Both the position numbers and the translations under genes were made by a program. Of a DNA stretch of 64,000 nucleotides, positions 57,301-64,000 are shown in pieces. The notes beneath the pieces are model-generated. The model saw nothing but the letters and a program-made list of their open reading frames with translations, was not told the DNA's origin and searched no databases. The stretch is from Polyodon spathula (Eukaryota > Chordata > Actinopteri > Acipenseriformes > Polyodontidae): assembly GCF_017654505.1 (NCBI RefSeq), contig NC_054534.1, forward strand, positions 12,142,571-12,206,570, read 5' to 3'. Positions within the stretch are counted from its first letter, which is position 1, and the number at the start of each line of letters is the position of its first letter.

Positions 57301-58671
57301 TTAATCTTGGTGAGGAAGTTGCTCAAGGTAATCTTTTTTCATGTTACTGATAGCTCTAATTGTGTATTTACAGCCAATGCAGAGGATCAGTGTCACTAAT
57401 ATGCTAGTTTTAAAAGAGTTTTGAACATAAAAACACAAGGCATTTTAAGTGCAGGAAAACATTCCTTCCAGTTCCACATTTCTTTTCCCCCTTTGCATAC
57501 ATTCCTGTGTGTTTGCAGGTAAAGTATGCCAAGGTGTACGTTCGGGACACCACACTGATATCCCCCTTCCCCATCCTGCTGTTTGGATGGGACATTGACG
57601 TGCAGCATCGAGAGAGACTCCTTTCTGTGGATAGTTGGATCCAGTTTCAGGTCAGGAAATACTTATCTTTAATGGGGAAAAGTAATGTGTTTCAACATTA
57701 ATTATATGTGAAGGTTTTTGGAACTGTAGTTGGCATGCTTTATAATCAGAACAGACATCTAAAGTTATAATAATTAAAGTTGAAAGTCTGTGTTTTGTGC
57801 ATTAAACAAAGAAATATTTTCATGTAAACATCAATGCAAGAACATCATAAAACAATACCTTTCTGTTTAGCACTGAGTGAAATTATTTTTTCTTTCAATA
57901 CATTTGCCATTGACCCTTATCATTTTTCTGTAGAACATTTCAGTTTCCAGAAAATGTTCAGCTTATTTCAGGTGACATGTTCGGCTTATTTCAGGTGATT
58001 TTTCATCCATTAATTCTATAGCCACTGGACTCTTAAGGACAGGGTGTGAGCTGCTTGTCTCTGAGTAATCCTTTTACTCACTAATTTAGTTATTTAGGAA
58101 CTGGAGAGTCATGTCTTTGAAACTGTGTTGGCACGTGCCTCTTATTGGATTACACCATGCATGCTATTCAACTGTCCACTGCAGCTCTTTGGAAATCTAG
58201 CAAGCAGAATGTTTCTCTTGTATCTTCTCTTGACTGTTGTTACCCATCATTACATTTTCAGGCACCTGTGAGAATTGGAGTCATCTTTAAACAGTTAAGA
58301 GCATTGATAGACACAGTCCTTCAGCAGAAACTTGAAAATCCCAAAATGTCTGTTGAAGGTAATATTTTTTTTTTTTTTTTTGTTTGTTTGTTTAATTACA
58401 GTTGTAATTTTAGAATATGTTATTAATATTTTTCTATCAGTTTCGTTTTCAGTTGGTACTGTACAGTTAATTGGTTTAGCTATTGCATGCAAGTTCATTG
58501 TTCACTGTTTCTGATTGCTGGATTGTCACGCTGCCATCGTTTGTTTTTCTTCTATCTGAGTCTTTGGTTTGCTAACAGATATCCAAACTATTTCCTTGTG
58601 CTTTCCTTATTTCAGATAACAAGACCATACAGCTTATAACTGAACTGATTAAAAGTGAAAATGTCCTGTGA
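33967..58671 (+). CDS. DHX29: DHX29, DExH-box helicase of 43S scanning, complete
   Basis: Cytoplasmic DEAH/RHA-type helicase known to bind the 40S subunit and promote 48S assembly on mRNAs with structured 5' leaders. Twenty-seven exons encode 1370 residues (human 1369), starting MGGKKKKS and ending IKSENVL before TGA at 58669-58671. Domain order: Ala/Lys-rich N-terminus, UBA-like region (about 88-168), dsRNA-binding-like domain (about 373-451), linker with eight glutamines, then the helicase. Motifs: Walker [10 protein letters not shown] (594-602), [12 protein letters not shown] (701-704, split by an intron), SAT (733-735), the acidic DHX29-type insert [18 protein letters not shown] (930-936) and QRQGRAGR (977-984). 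Winged-helix, ratchet and OB-fold regions follow ([34 protein letters not shown]). No disabling change was seen. Divergent to MTREX. Confidence 0.97.
34735..34915 (+). repeat. SINE/LINE 3' tail remnant
   Basis: Contains GCCCTGGATAAGGGCATCTG followed by CTAATAAATA and an A/T-rich tail, the conserved 3' tail motif shared by many fish SINEs and their L2-type LINE partners. No tRNA-like head was recognised upstream, so this is a truncated copy in DHX29 intron 2. Confidence 0.6.
35926..37561. other. DHX29 intron 4, microsatellite only
   Basis: AT dinucleotide tract at about 36347-36420 with internal TAGATA interruptions, plus poly-A at 36632-36650. No element ends or coding similarity were recognised. 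Confidence 0.7.
38133..38140 (+). other. DHX29: Tandem NAG acceptor at DHX29 exon 6
   Basis: The intron ends TTTAGCAG before GCAAGTGTC. Either AG (38133-38134 or 38136-38137) could be used without changing frame, adding or omitting one glutamine (CAG). The downstream site is taken as the exon start in the map. Confidence 0.75.
38312..38336. repeat. Poly-C tract
   Basis: About 25 consecutive cytosines shortly after the DHX29 exon 6 donor, prone to length error. Confidence 0.97.
38543..38621. repeat. (AT)n microsatellite
   Basis: Nearly perfect AT dinucleotides in DHX29 intron 6. Confidence 0.97.
38781..39060 (+). pseudogene. Tc1-like transposase N-terminal fragment (second Tc1 type)
   Basis: Begins [18 protein letters not shown], the typical first residues of a fish Tc1-like transposase class with an N-terminal helix-turn-helix. 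It then loses frame (fragment [12 protein letters not shown] ends at a stop; the neighbouring frame continues). No catalytic DD34E blocks remain and no TIRs were found. Located in DHX29 intron 6, sense to the gene. Confidence 0.65.
39083..39225. repeat. 31-bp minisatellite, about 4.5 copies
   Basis: Unit GTTTCTTTTGATGCTCAAAT followed by GTAAGTGATAT, repeated in direct orientation with small differences between copies. It follows the Tc1-like fragment directly. Confidence 0.92.
39289..39355. repeat. (ATT)n microsatellite
   Basis: About 22 trinucleotide units; read on the minus strand it produces a spurious poly-asparagine frame. Confidence 0.98.
39645..40981. other. DHX29 intron 7, nothing recognised
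   Basis: Intron of about 1.3 kb without recognisable repeats or coding similarity. Confidence 0.6.
41321..42395 (+). mobile_element. Internally deleted Tc1-like transposon
   Basis: Third Tc1-family insertion, in DHX29 intron 8. The right end reads AGACTTTCTATAGGCACTG, and its reverse complement pairs with AGTCTACACCCC near 41328 and the following TTTCA/TTTTCACCTTTTG stretch. The outermost left bases have diverged. An open frame at 41794-42291 encodes the DNA-binding half ([40 protein letters not shown]) up to the block just before the first catalytic aspartate (SVAMWQ). It then jumps to sequence from the transposase C-terminus ([13 protein letters not shown] in another frame), so the catalytic core has been deleted. 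Confidence 0.88.
42650..42966 (+). pseudogene. Penelope-like element, GIY-YIG endonuclease relic
   Basis: Translation across frame breaks gives CQKC then YVGETDR, the cysteine pair and GIY-YIG signature region of Penelope/Neptune-type retroelement endonucleases. It is followed in frame by [26 protein letters not shown] and [20 protein letters not shown], matching the conserved domain end (E..WI..L.T..P.GLN). At least one stop/frameshift follows [11 protein letters not shown]. No reverse transcriptase portion was recognised upstream, so this is a 5'-truncated copy. In DHX29 intron 8. Confidence 0.75.
42967..44189. other. DHX29 intron 8, 3' part, no firm feature
   Basis: Contains ATCAGTGGTTGGCAAA near 43122, a possible hAT-type end without a recognised partner, and two GC-richer patches around 43150-43250 and 43420-43570 that share AAATGCTGCGTGG/AAATGCTTTGTGG. 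Nothing was assigned. Confidence 0.5.
45664..46686. other. DHX29 intron 11, nothing recognised
   Basis: Intron separating the Walker A exon from the exon beginning [12 protein letters not shown]. The open frame of the large exon reads through its donor by chance to 45786. Confidence 0.6.
48023..48475. other. DHX29 intron 15, 5' part, nothing recognised
   Basis: AT-rich intron start with a GTGTGTATAT stretch. No gene. Confidence 0.6.
48481..48495. promoter_or_regulatory. RFX X-box-like palindrome
   Basis: GGTTGCTTAGCAACC is a 15-bp perfect inverted repeat with a 3-bp centre and contains GTTGCTTAGCAAC, which fits the X-box consensus bound by RFX factors. It lies in DHX29 intron 15, just upstream of the hAT-like coding remnant and so may belong to that element. 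Function is inferred from motif form only. Confidence 0.5.
48600..49036 (+). pseudogene. hAT-like transposase N-terminal remnant
   Basis: A segment near 48680 translates as [16 protein letters not shown], like the C-x2-C...H start of zinc-finger-bearing hAT-type proteins. After stop and frame decay an open stretch (48806-49036) reads [20 protein letters not shown] and then [19 protein letters not shown], matching the conserved (A)E..FTNF..EHNL...DH...L...FPDS.IA pattern of this family. It ends at a stop soon after. No catalytic or dimerisation region was recognised nearby. Lies in DHX29 intron 15, sense orientation. The family was recognised from motifs only. Confidence 0.6.
49037..49966. other. 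DHX29 intron 15, 3' part, nothing recognised
   Basis: AT-rich intron before the exon encoding [18 protein letters not shown]. Two diverged GTGCTACT(G/A)TTTT motifs occur around 49690-49725. Confidence 0.5.
50351..51112. other. DHX29 intron 17 with a GC-rich patch
   Basis: Bases about 50715-51000 are notably richer in C and CT than the surrounding intron (TCCTCCATCCTCC-type pyrimidine runs). Short frames on both strands show no recognisable domain. Origin unknown, possibly an inserted fragment. Confidence 0.4.
51724..51854. repeat. 131-bp palindromic MITE-like element
   Basis: The first 41 bases (TGACAGGGCAGAAGCCCTGC then ACAGGTAAATGGTGTGG) are repeated inverted at the end with only a few mismatches, around a short unpaired centre. 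The same sequence begins the LTR at 62862 (TGTGGCAGGGCAAAAGCCCT then GTAAATGGTGTG), so the element looks like two LTR tips joined head to head, or both derive from one family. No target duplication was recognised. In DHX29 intron 19. Confidence 0.85.
52689..53272. other. DHX29 intron 21, nothing recognised
   Basis: AT-rich intron with a poly-A tract near 52960. Confidence 0.6.
53410..54370. other. DHX29 intron 22, 5' part, no firm feature
   Basis: Repeated TTTTCTGAAAA and TTTTCNGAAA motifs occur across 53790-54440 and hint at a larger MITE around the short element at 54371. No coding similarity. Confidence 0.45.
54371..54486. repeat. Short MITE with GTGYGTTTACATGA ends
   Basis: Left end GTGTGTTTACATGA and right end TCATGTAAACGCAC form an inverted repeat of about 14 bp around an AT-rich centre with no coding capacity. 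Confidence 0.5.
54725..55080. mobile_element. Tc1-like MITE (CCAAAAGTTTTG ends)
   Basis: Starts after TA with CAGCTGTGACCAAAAGTTTT GCATCACC and ends GGTGATACAAAACTTTTGGC. The inner parts of the two ends are inverted repeats, and this CCAAAAGTTTTGYATCACC end is typical of a fish Tc1-like family. About 356 bp, no transposase. In DHX29 intron 22. Confidence 0.75.
55415..56708. other. DHX29 intron 23, nothing recognised
   Basis: AT-rich intron of about 1.3 kb. The open frame at 55792-56148 has no recognisable similarity. Confidence 0.55.
57015..57518. other. DHX29 intron 24, nothing recognised
   Basis: About 500 bp of intron without recognised elements. Confidence 0.55.
57651..58261. other. DHX29 intron 25, nothing recognised
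   Basis: About 610 bp of intron. A short direct repeat GCTTATTTCAGGTGA occurs twice near 57960-58000. Confidence 0.55.
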
Positions 58672-58872
58672 TGACCATGCTGAGCTTGATGCTGCAGAGT
58701 TTTGAGAAAAAGCATGACGCCGTAAATCACAACTTTCTTTAAAACATTCAGAATATACTGAGTATGTGTTGCATGTTTTTCTTCAAAACCTTGCCAAAGT
58801 CACAGTGAAAAATAGTAGCGTTTAGTATGTTGTAACTGCCTTCTGTGGTGCATTCACTGTAGCAGAAAACTA

Positions 58873-58878
58873 AATAAA
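58873..58878 (+). terminator. DHX29: Candidate DHX29 polyadenylation signal
   Basis: AATAAA about 200 bp after the DHX29 stop, followed by a T/G-containing stretch. A second AATAAA lies far downstream at 60362-60367 and could serve a longer 3' UTR. Confidence 0.6.
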
Positions 58879-59428
58879 CCACAGGTATTCAGTATGTGGG
58901 CTTACTATTGCCATAAAAAGTACCATTCATGGTAATGATGGTATACTTAATTATTATCATTGCACCATTCTTTATTATTCTACCATTTGTTATTATTTTT
59001 AATGGATTTTGACTGTTTTTGGTATAAGGCTCTACAGTTGACAGAAAATGGATTAAAAGAGCAAAGACCAAAACATTGTTCTAGAATTAATGATGGTATC
59101 TTATGTAGAAGGAATGTATGCAATATACCCATCTGAAATACTGCTTAGATGTCTATCTGTTTTTCTTCATGTCAGTTAAATGGGTGTCAAACCATGACAC
59201 TTGGTGAGGCCCTCTTATATTCCTTTAAACAACTTGGCTGCTTCTGCTGCGAAAGAGTCTAGGCTGTAGTATGCTTTACTGTCCTAATCCGTGATGAATC
59301 CAGAATTCATTAATTACTGACCAGAATGCAAGGTGCTTCTCTCTTAAGAACAGCATATGGTATACAAGTGATATGGTCATCAAGGACTTTAAAGATGTGC
59401 CTCACTTTATAACTTTGCAACTGGTCAT

Positions 59429-59513
<85 letters not shown>

Positions 59514-61949
59514 AAAAAAAAACTAAAAAGGTTTTTCTAATCTAATTCAACTTTTCTTGGCTCCTCAATAATAAGTGATGTTTACCCAGAGTATTGGGTT
59601 AGGTGCAGCTAAGAGCACATTTGAGTAAAGTGGAACCCATTCAGAATTCTAGTGATTTTCTGTCATCCAGGTTATCTTCCCTGTTACTCCATATCAGCTC
59701 CCACTAAATTTCAGGTAATCCTGCCCTTATCCTTCAAGTTTCCATTAAGAGTATGTTGAGAGCAACAGCAAAATAGACTCTCAAAACAAGGCCAAAACAT
59801 AGTACTAAATCCCAGGATCTTGGGTGTATCCAGTATGAAAAACAAAAAGGGGGTTTTAAACCATGGTAAAAAATTACTAAAGAGCTAAAGGACAGGTTTA
59901 GACTGTGCTGTCTTTGGATGGTGGGACCCAAGCCATGCTAGAACAGTACAGACTGGCCATTGCAGAACCTCTAGCCCCCATTACACTAAGGCCACAGAAT
60001 AGCCTTATACTTTTAAAAAGTCAGCAAGATGTGATAACTGAAACCACTGAACAGGGTAAAAGTTATCAAAGTACAGAAATTGATGTTTAACATTAAACTG
60101 CCTACTCAACTCTAACTATAGTGGTGCTACCACACATATATACACACACACATACAGACATTTCTTAGCGATTCTTTCTCCATTGGACTGGAATGTACAA
60201 CCAGTATCTTCTATACTAAGAAGTGTTATCCATGCTGCATAGAGTTTGGATTGTAACCATCCCTTTGCTGTTGTAGAGAGGATAACTACATTACCATCTA
60301 TGAATGTATGTAGTTAGATGTACAGTATGTGTATATCTGTAGACAGATGTGGTTAATGTCTAATAAACATGAATTACCTCAACATCAGAGTCCTGTTAAT
60401 CATCATTTATTAACTTCCTCTGTTGTAAATTCTCATACAAAAGAAAGGGAGATAAAAAAAAAAAACTACGTTGAGGTGGCTGCACTCACACTGATTACAA
60501 ACGCTTAACTGACTCTTTGCCACAAGCTGTTTGTTTTGTGTGTTTGCAGAGATAAATTAGCAGATAAGTGTGTGATGAAGAAATCCTTTAGGAATCTGTT
60601 CAATTAACAGAAATGCACACAGGTAGGGTAAGGCTAACTTTAAGGGGAGTATCCCATTTGGATTTGAAATTGTTATTAACAAAAGTTCAGAACTTACATT
60701 ATAAATCTGTTCTTTTCTGTGTTGGAGTTTCCATTAAAATGTTAGCAATATATCGAAAAGTCAATTTAATAAGATAATGGGCTTTTCCGATTGAAAATGC
60801 CCCTTTATTCAGTTAAATCCCCTGATTTAAAGAACGTAAATAATAGAAGAACAAGTGAAAGGAAAATATGAACTGGGTGTCATTACAGAAAGGACGATTA
60901 AACAAGTAATGCCTCATGGGCCACATTGCACCCTAGGTTATAACAGAGCTTGGAGATTCCTAACTTATTACTGCTGCTTCTGGTAGCACAAGCAGTAACA
61001 AGCCACATTGGCTTTCAGGGTGATGGTGGCAAACAGTTTTCAATGGATGAAGAAGCTTGTTTTCCTACAGTTTAATCTACTTAGGGGAATGTTAACAAAC
61101 AAGACCTGCTTTCTGATAAAGCACACAGAAGACTGAACTATTAAAAAATGTTGGAAACATTTTAGTGTAGGAGCAGACATTATTGTGGAACACTGAAGAT
61201 TACTGCTACTTTCCTCTGTTCTCTGTGATTGTTGTAGTTTTATTGGCTTGAGAAAGATTTCACGAAGGATTTCTAATGGCTGCTCGTTGACTGTCCATGC
61301 TTTTTAGATGTCCGCCGATTCACTTTTGCAGGTATAGCTGGATAAGGTGCTTTGTACCTGAGTCAAGGTGGTTTGTGAATGGCATTGGCATTAAGATCTG
61401 AGCTGTCTCTAATGAGCTATTACAACTCCTGAGCTAAACAACACAAAAATAAGACTGATGCATATTATTAACGACCCACATGCTTTTATGAAAAAAAAAG
61501 CTTTTTATTTTAAACAATATTCAACTTCAGAGGTACAATTTATAAACTGAGGATATTACAAAATAATTTACCAGCTCTTATTGTAGGAGAAATAAAATGA
61601 TACTCTGATTTTGAAACAAAAAACTTTGTGCATGAAAACAAAAGGTTATTAAACCAGTCCCCTATGTCTACAAAAGCAGATTACATTACTTATTGCTGTA
61701 ACCCTCTTAACCACCGATATCATACATTTTGTTTGGTGGGTTATGTTATCTTTTGGTTTAAATGGCTTATTATTTAGTTATAGGCTGCAGAATATGTTTT
61801 TTTGTTTCCATTTATAACCTGTAATATAGCTGATGAAATAAATATCTCACCTGGAAATGAACAGCAAAATGCTTTATAACCACAGCTGGAAATGTAAATG
61901 TTGACATGGTATACACAGATTAATTGCTCGGGGAATTACGTTTTATAGT
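58879..61949. other. Intergenic or long 3' UTR region, one microsatellite
   Basis: Holds a long (AT)n tract at about 59433-59510 and a short CA/TA stretch near 60134-60155. No exon of the gene expected next in the human order (CCNO) was recognised on either strand. Confidence 0.55.
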
Positions 61950-62156
61950 TGTGGCAAAGTGGTGATTACGTGCAGGTGAGTGCAGTGCAGAGCGGATTAA
62001 TGACACAAGACTAATATTTCTAAATGGCCGACTTCCACCTACCCTACGGAATAAATTGTCTTGCCATTTGCTTAAGGTTACTCTGTTCCTTCTTTCTAGT
62101 GCCCTCACAGGTCTTGAAGGAGATCTAACACCAAACGTCATTCGATCTCTGTCACA
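61950..62156 (-). repeat. Internally deleted copy of the 12475-13240 repeat
   Basis: On the minus strand it starts TGTGACAGAGATCGAATGAC and closely follows the 12475 copy (GAAGGAACAGAGTAACCTTA, GGTGGAAGTCGGCCATTTAG). It then skips about 560 bp, including the TATA-like box, and resumes at GTGTCATT...CACTGCACTCACCTGCAC to end CTTTGCCACA. Confidence 0.85.
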
Positions 62157-62824
62157 ATCATTCACTGTTAAGCGTTTTGATGTTTGAACCTTTTATAATC
62201 TGTACAATAGAAAAAATAAATAAAAATACATCCATATATATCAAAATGTGATGCAATTAAAAGCCCATAAACAATCTTAATTCTATCAAAGTTGGCGATG
62301 TCAAATTGAACTATGGTTTATAATTTGCCATAAACAACTTGTTAAGATTTTTGTATTTAGGAAACAAGGTCCATGTTGTTATACTGATCTGTTAAACATG
62401 ATAGGGAATGCATAGGACAACTGAACTTAAAACATGGAGGCACTATATTAGAACGGGAATGGTTCTTTATAGAGAACCAGCCAGTTTGTTGTAAAGATAT
62501 ACAGTATTTTTAAGAATATGCTAGTTCATCTTCCCCTTAATAGCTACAAAGATATGGAAAAATGGTTAAGTTCTTCATTTATTTTTTTTCTGCGTACTGT
62601 ATAAGCCACAGGTAGGTATCATCCTGTCCTGCCACTTACAGGTGGTTATCTGGCAATTACTGTAAAATCTAGTTTAAATAGTCTTATCAGCAGATGGCTT
62701 TTAAGAACAATACAGGCTTTCTGGAAAATTGGGTCTATAACTGGCAGTTGTTGACAAGTGTATGGTATCATTATTCTGAGTAAGACAGGAAAGTGGTAAG
62801 CCAGAAGAAAAGACTTACTGAGAT

Positions 62825-62826
<2 letters not shown>

Positions 62827-62860
<34 letters not shown>
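62827..62860. repeat. (ATA)n microsatellite
   Basis: Trinucleotide run directly abutting the LTR start. Confidence 0.97.
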
Positions 62861-62861
62861 C

Positions 62862-63232
62862 TGTGGCAGGGCAAAAGCCCTGCTGCTGTAAATGGTGTGT
62901 GTGTGGGGGAATGTATGGTTGGCAGGGACGGGGTTAAATCTATCCCTGCCAGCAATCACAGGTGTGACCATTCACCAGTTAGGTCATTGGTACTAATTGG
63001 GAAGTGGCCACATGTATAAAAAGGAACCAGAAATCCTTTGTTTGTTGAGAAGAGTTTGGTGAATGTCCAGCCTGTATTGGTTTGTTTTTGTTTGAACATT
63101 TGTTTTGGCCCTTATGACGTGTTTATTTGATCCTGTGTTTTGTGTGTTAAATTGTTTAATAAAACTGCAGCATTTTGTCTATGGGTCTATTTTCTGCCAG
63201 TAGCCAGCCTGGACTGTGACGCTACCCTGTCA
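62862..63232 (+). mobile_element. 5' LTR of an LTR retrotransposon
   Basis: A 371-bp unit bounded by TGTGGCAGGG and CCCTGTCA (TG...CA). It contains TATAAAAAGG at about 63014-63023 and AATAAA at 63158-63163, then ends just before a primer-binding site. This order identifies a 5' LTR rather than a solo LTR. The 3' LTR would be beyond the window. Probably Ty3/Gypsy-like by overall plan, which the visible sequence does not prove. Confidence 0.8.
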
Positions 63233-63236
63233 TGTG

Positions 63237-63252
63237 TGGTGTCGGAAGTTAG
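63237..63252 (+). other. Primer-binding site, tRNA-Leu type
   Basis: TGGTGTCGGAAGTTAG begins 4 bases after the LTR end. TGGTGTC-GAAGT matches the complement of a vertebrate tRNA-Leu 3' end (TGGTGTCAGAAGTGGG) with few mismatches. Confidence 0.7.
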
Positions 63253-63401
63253 ATAGCATCTCTTGTGACCCAGAACAGGACTGCAGTTAAAAAAAAAAAA
63301 AAAAATCTTAATAATAATAAGATGTGTCTGGAAGCTGAATAGGTTGTACTTTGCAGGGCTTGCCTGGATATTGGGCACTGAAAAGAGTGCCCATATGAAG
63401 G

Positions 63402-64000
63402 ATGAGGGATGAGATGGAGTCTGCAGAAGAGGGGCTCCGACTAAAGGGCCGAGACCAGCTTCCTGCCCAAAAGCCAGAGATGGGCCCCTCTGCATTCCAA
63501 GCCCCGTGGGACGGCGGGTTAGACACTCTCCTCGGCTGCCTGGAGGACCAAGGTTGGTGCCTTGCGTGCGGGGAGTTTGGCCACAAGGTGGTATGCAGCC
63601 GTTCCCGGAGGTAAGGAAAGGAACCGGTGCCAGCACCAGAGGGAGAGGTGCTGCCTGTCCAAGTGCCACAGAGGGAACCAAAATAGGAGGAGCTGCTGTC
63701 GTCTCCAGTGCAAAAGGGGGAGGATCCACTGCCGTCTCCAGAGCGGTAAGGGGAAGAGCCTCTGTCATCACCAGCCAGAAGAGGGGGAGTCTCTGCTGTC
63801 TCCAGAGCCGGAAGGGGAGGAGCTTCTTCCGTTTTCGGAGCCGGAAGGGAGAGGAGCCTCTGTCGTCTCCAGAGCCATAAGGGGAGCTCAGCCTTCTCGA
63901 GAGATGGAAGGGGAGGAGCCTCTGTTGTCTTTAGAACCGGAACAGGGAGGAGCCTCTGCCGTCTTCAGAGCCAAAAGGGGTGGAGCCTCTGCCATCTCCA
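63402..64000 (+). pseudogene. LTR-element internal region: gag-like zinc knuckle and Glu/Pro repeats, partial
   Basis: The frame at 63402-63614 encodes DTLLGCLEDQGWCLACGEFG then HKVVCSRSRR. CLACGEFGHKVVC resembles a retroelement CCHC knuckle but with three rather than four residues before the last cysteine. From about 63700 to the edge the DNA is a degenerate tandem array of about 33 bp (GGGGAGGAGCCTCTG, TCTCCAGAGCC), which in one frame gives EGEEPLLSLEPE-type peptides. Frame changes break the array. No protease or reverse transcriptase is within the window. Decayed or partial copy, cut by the right edge. Confidence 0.6.

Larger units (their letters stand above)
33967..58671 (+). other. DHX29: DHX29 exon map (coding parts)
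   Basis: Coding exons: 33967-34147, 34380-34459, 35020-35133, 35796-35925, 37562-37698, 38138-38272, 39518-39644, 40982-41137, 44190-44358, 44571-44694, 45055-45663, 46687-46830, 47171-47347, 47471-47611, 47878-48022, 49967-50087, 50266-50350, 51113-51201, 51411-51539, 51960-52035, 52464-52688, 53273-53409, 55324-55414, 56709-57014, 57519-57650, 58262-58358, 58616-58671. The sum is 4113 nt and each junction keeps phase. All introns are GT-AG; the 55414 donor (GAG/GTTTGC) is weak. The 609-nt exon carries the linker and the Walker A motif. Confidence 0.94.

Noticed and set aside
61240..61440. Possible exon of a downstream gene on the minus strand
   Set aside because: No open frame of useful length with splice sites and no resemblance to CCNO or another expected neighbour.
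63187..63771. 194-residue minus-strand open frame rich in Pro/Leu/Ala
   Set aside because: It is the complement of the GC-rich LTR-element internal region and its tandem repeat; no recognisable domain, and it runs into the LTR.

Overview
This window is vertebrate nuclear DNA, most likely from a ray-finned fish. It holds two large multi-exon host genes, long AT-rich introns with AT/CA microsatellites, and a mixed set of fish-type transposons: Tc1 with IR/DR ends, piggyBac, hAT, pogo/Tigger-like, Penelope-like and LTR elements. A non-teleost ray-finned fish such as a sturgeon or paddlefish fits the repeat mix, but that is inference.

Left half (1-33306, minus strand): the 5' part of MTREX (SKIV2L2/MTR4), the RNA helicase of the nuclear exosome. 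Seventeen coding exons can be read with intact frame and splice phases (650 codons). They run from the initiator ATG at 33306 through both RecA domains to the start of the arch; the remaining exons lie beyond base 1. One intron uses a GC donor.

Centre (33307-33966): a compact 660-bp gap between two divergent start codons, presumably a shared bidirectional promoter. Human MTREX and DHX29 are also head to head, so this is old synteny.

Right half (33967-58671, plus strand): complete DHX29, the DExH helicase that helps 43S ribosomal complexes scan structured 5' leaders. All 27 exons were placed by hand. They sum to 4113 nt (1370 codons plus stop), and every junction keeps frame. An AATAAA lies about 200 bp after the stop.

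Far right (58672-64000): no host gene was recognised. It holds a microsatellite, an internally deleted copy of a repeat that also sits in MTREX, and at the edge the 5' LTR, tRNA-Leu-type primer-binding site and start of the internal region of an LTR retrotransposon.

The introns carry the unusual material: a 1.1-kb imperfect palindrome (2801-3908), a hairpin with a perfect 21-bp stem (11369-11425), a piggyBac-type element between TTAA duplications, a nearly complete but broken Tc1, a Penelope-like GIY-YIG endonuclease relic, two hAT transposase relics, an RFX X-box-like palindrome, and a 131-bp palindromic element whose ends match the LTR at the right edge. I found no CRISPR array, operon or new multi-gene system. 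The host genes look ordinary, and novelty here is confined to repeats and possible regulatory DNA.
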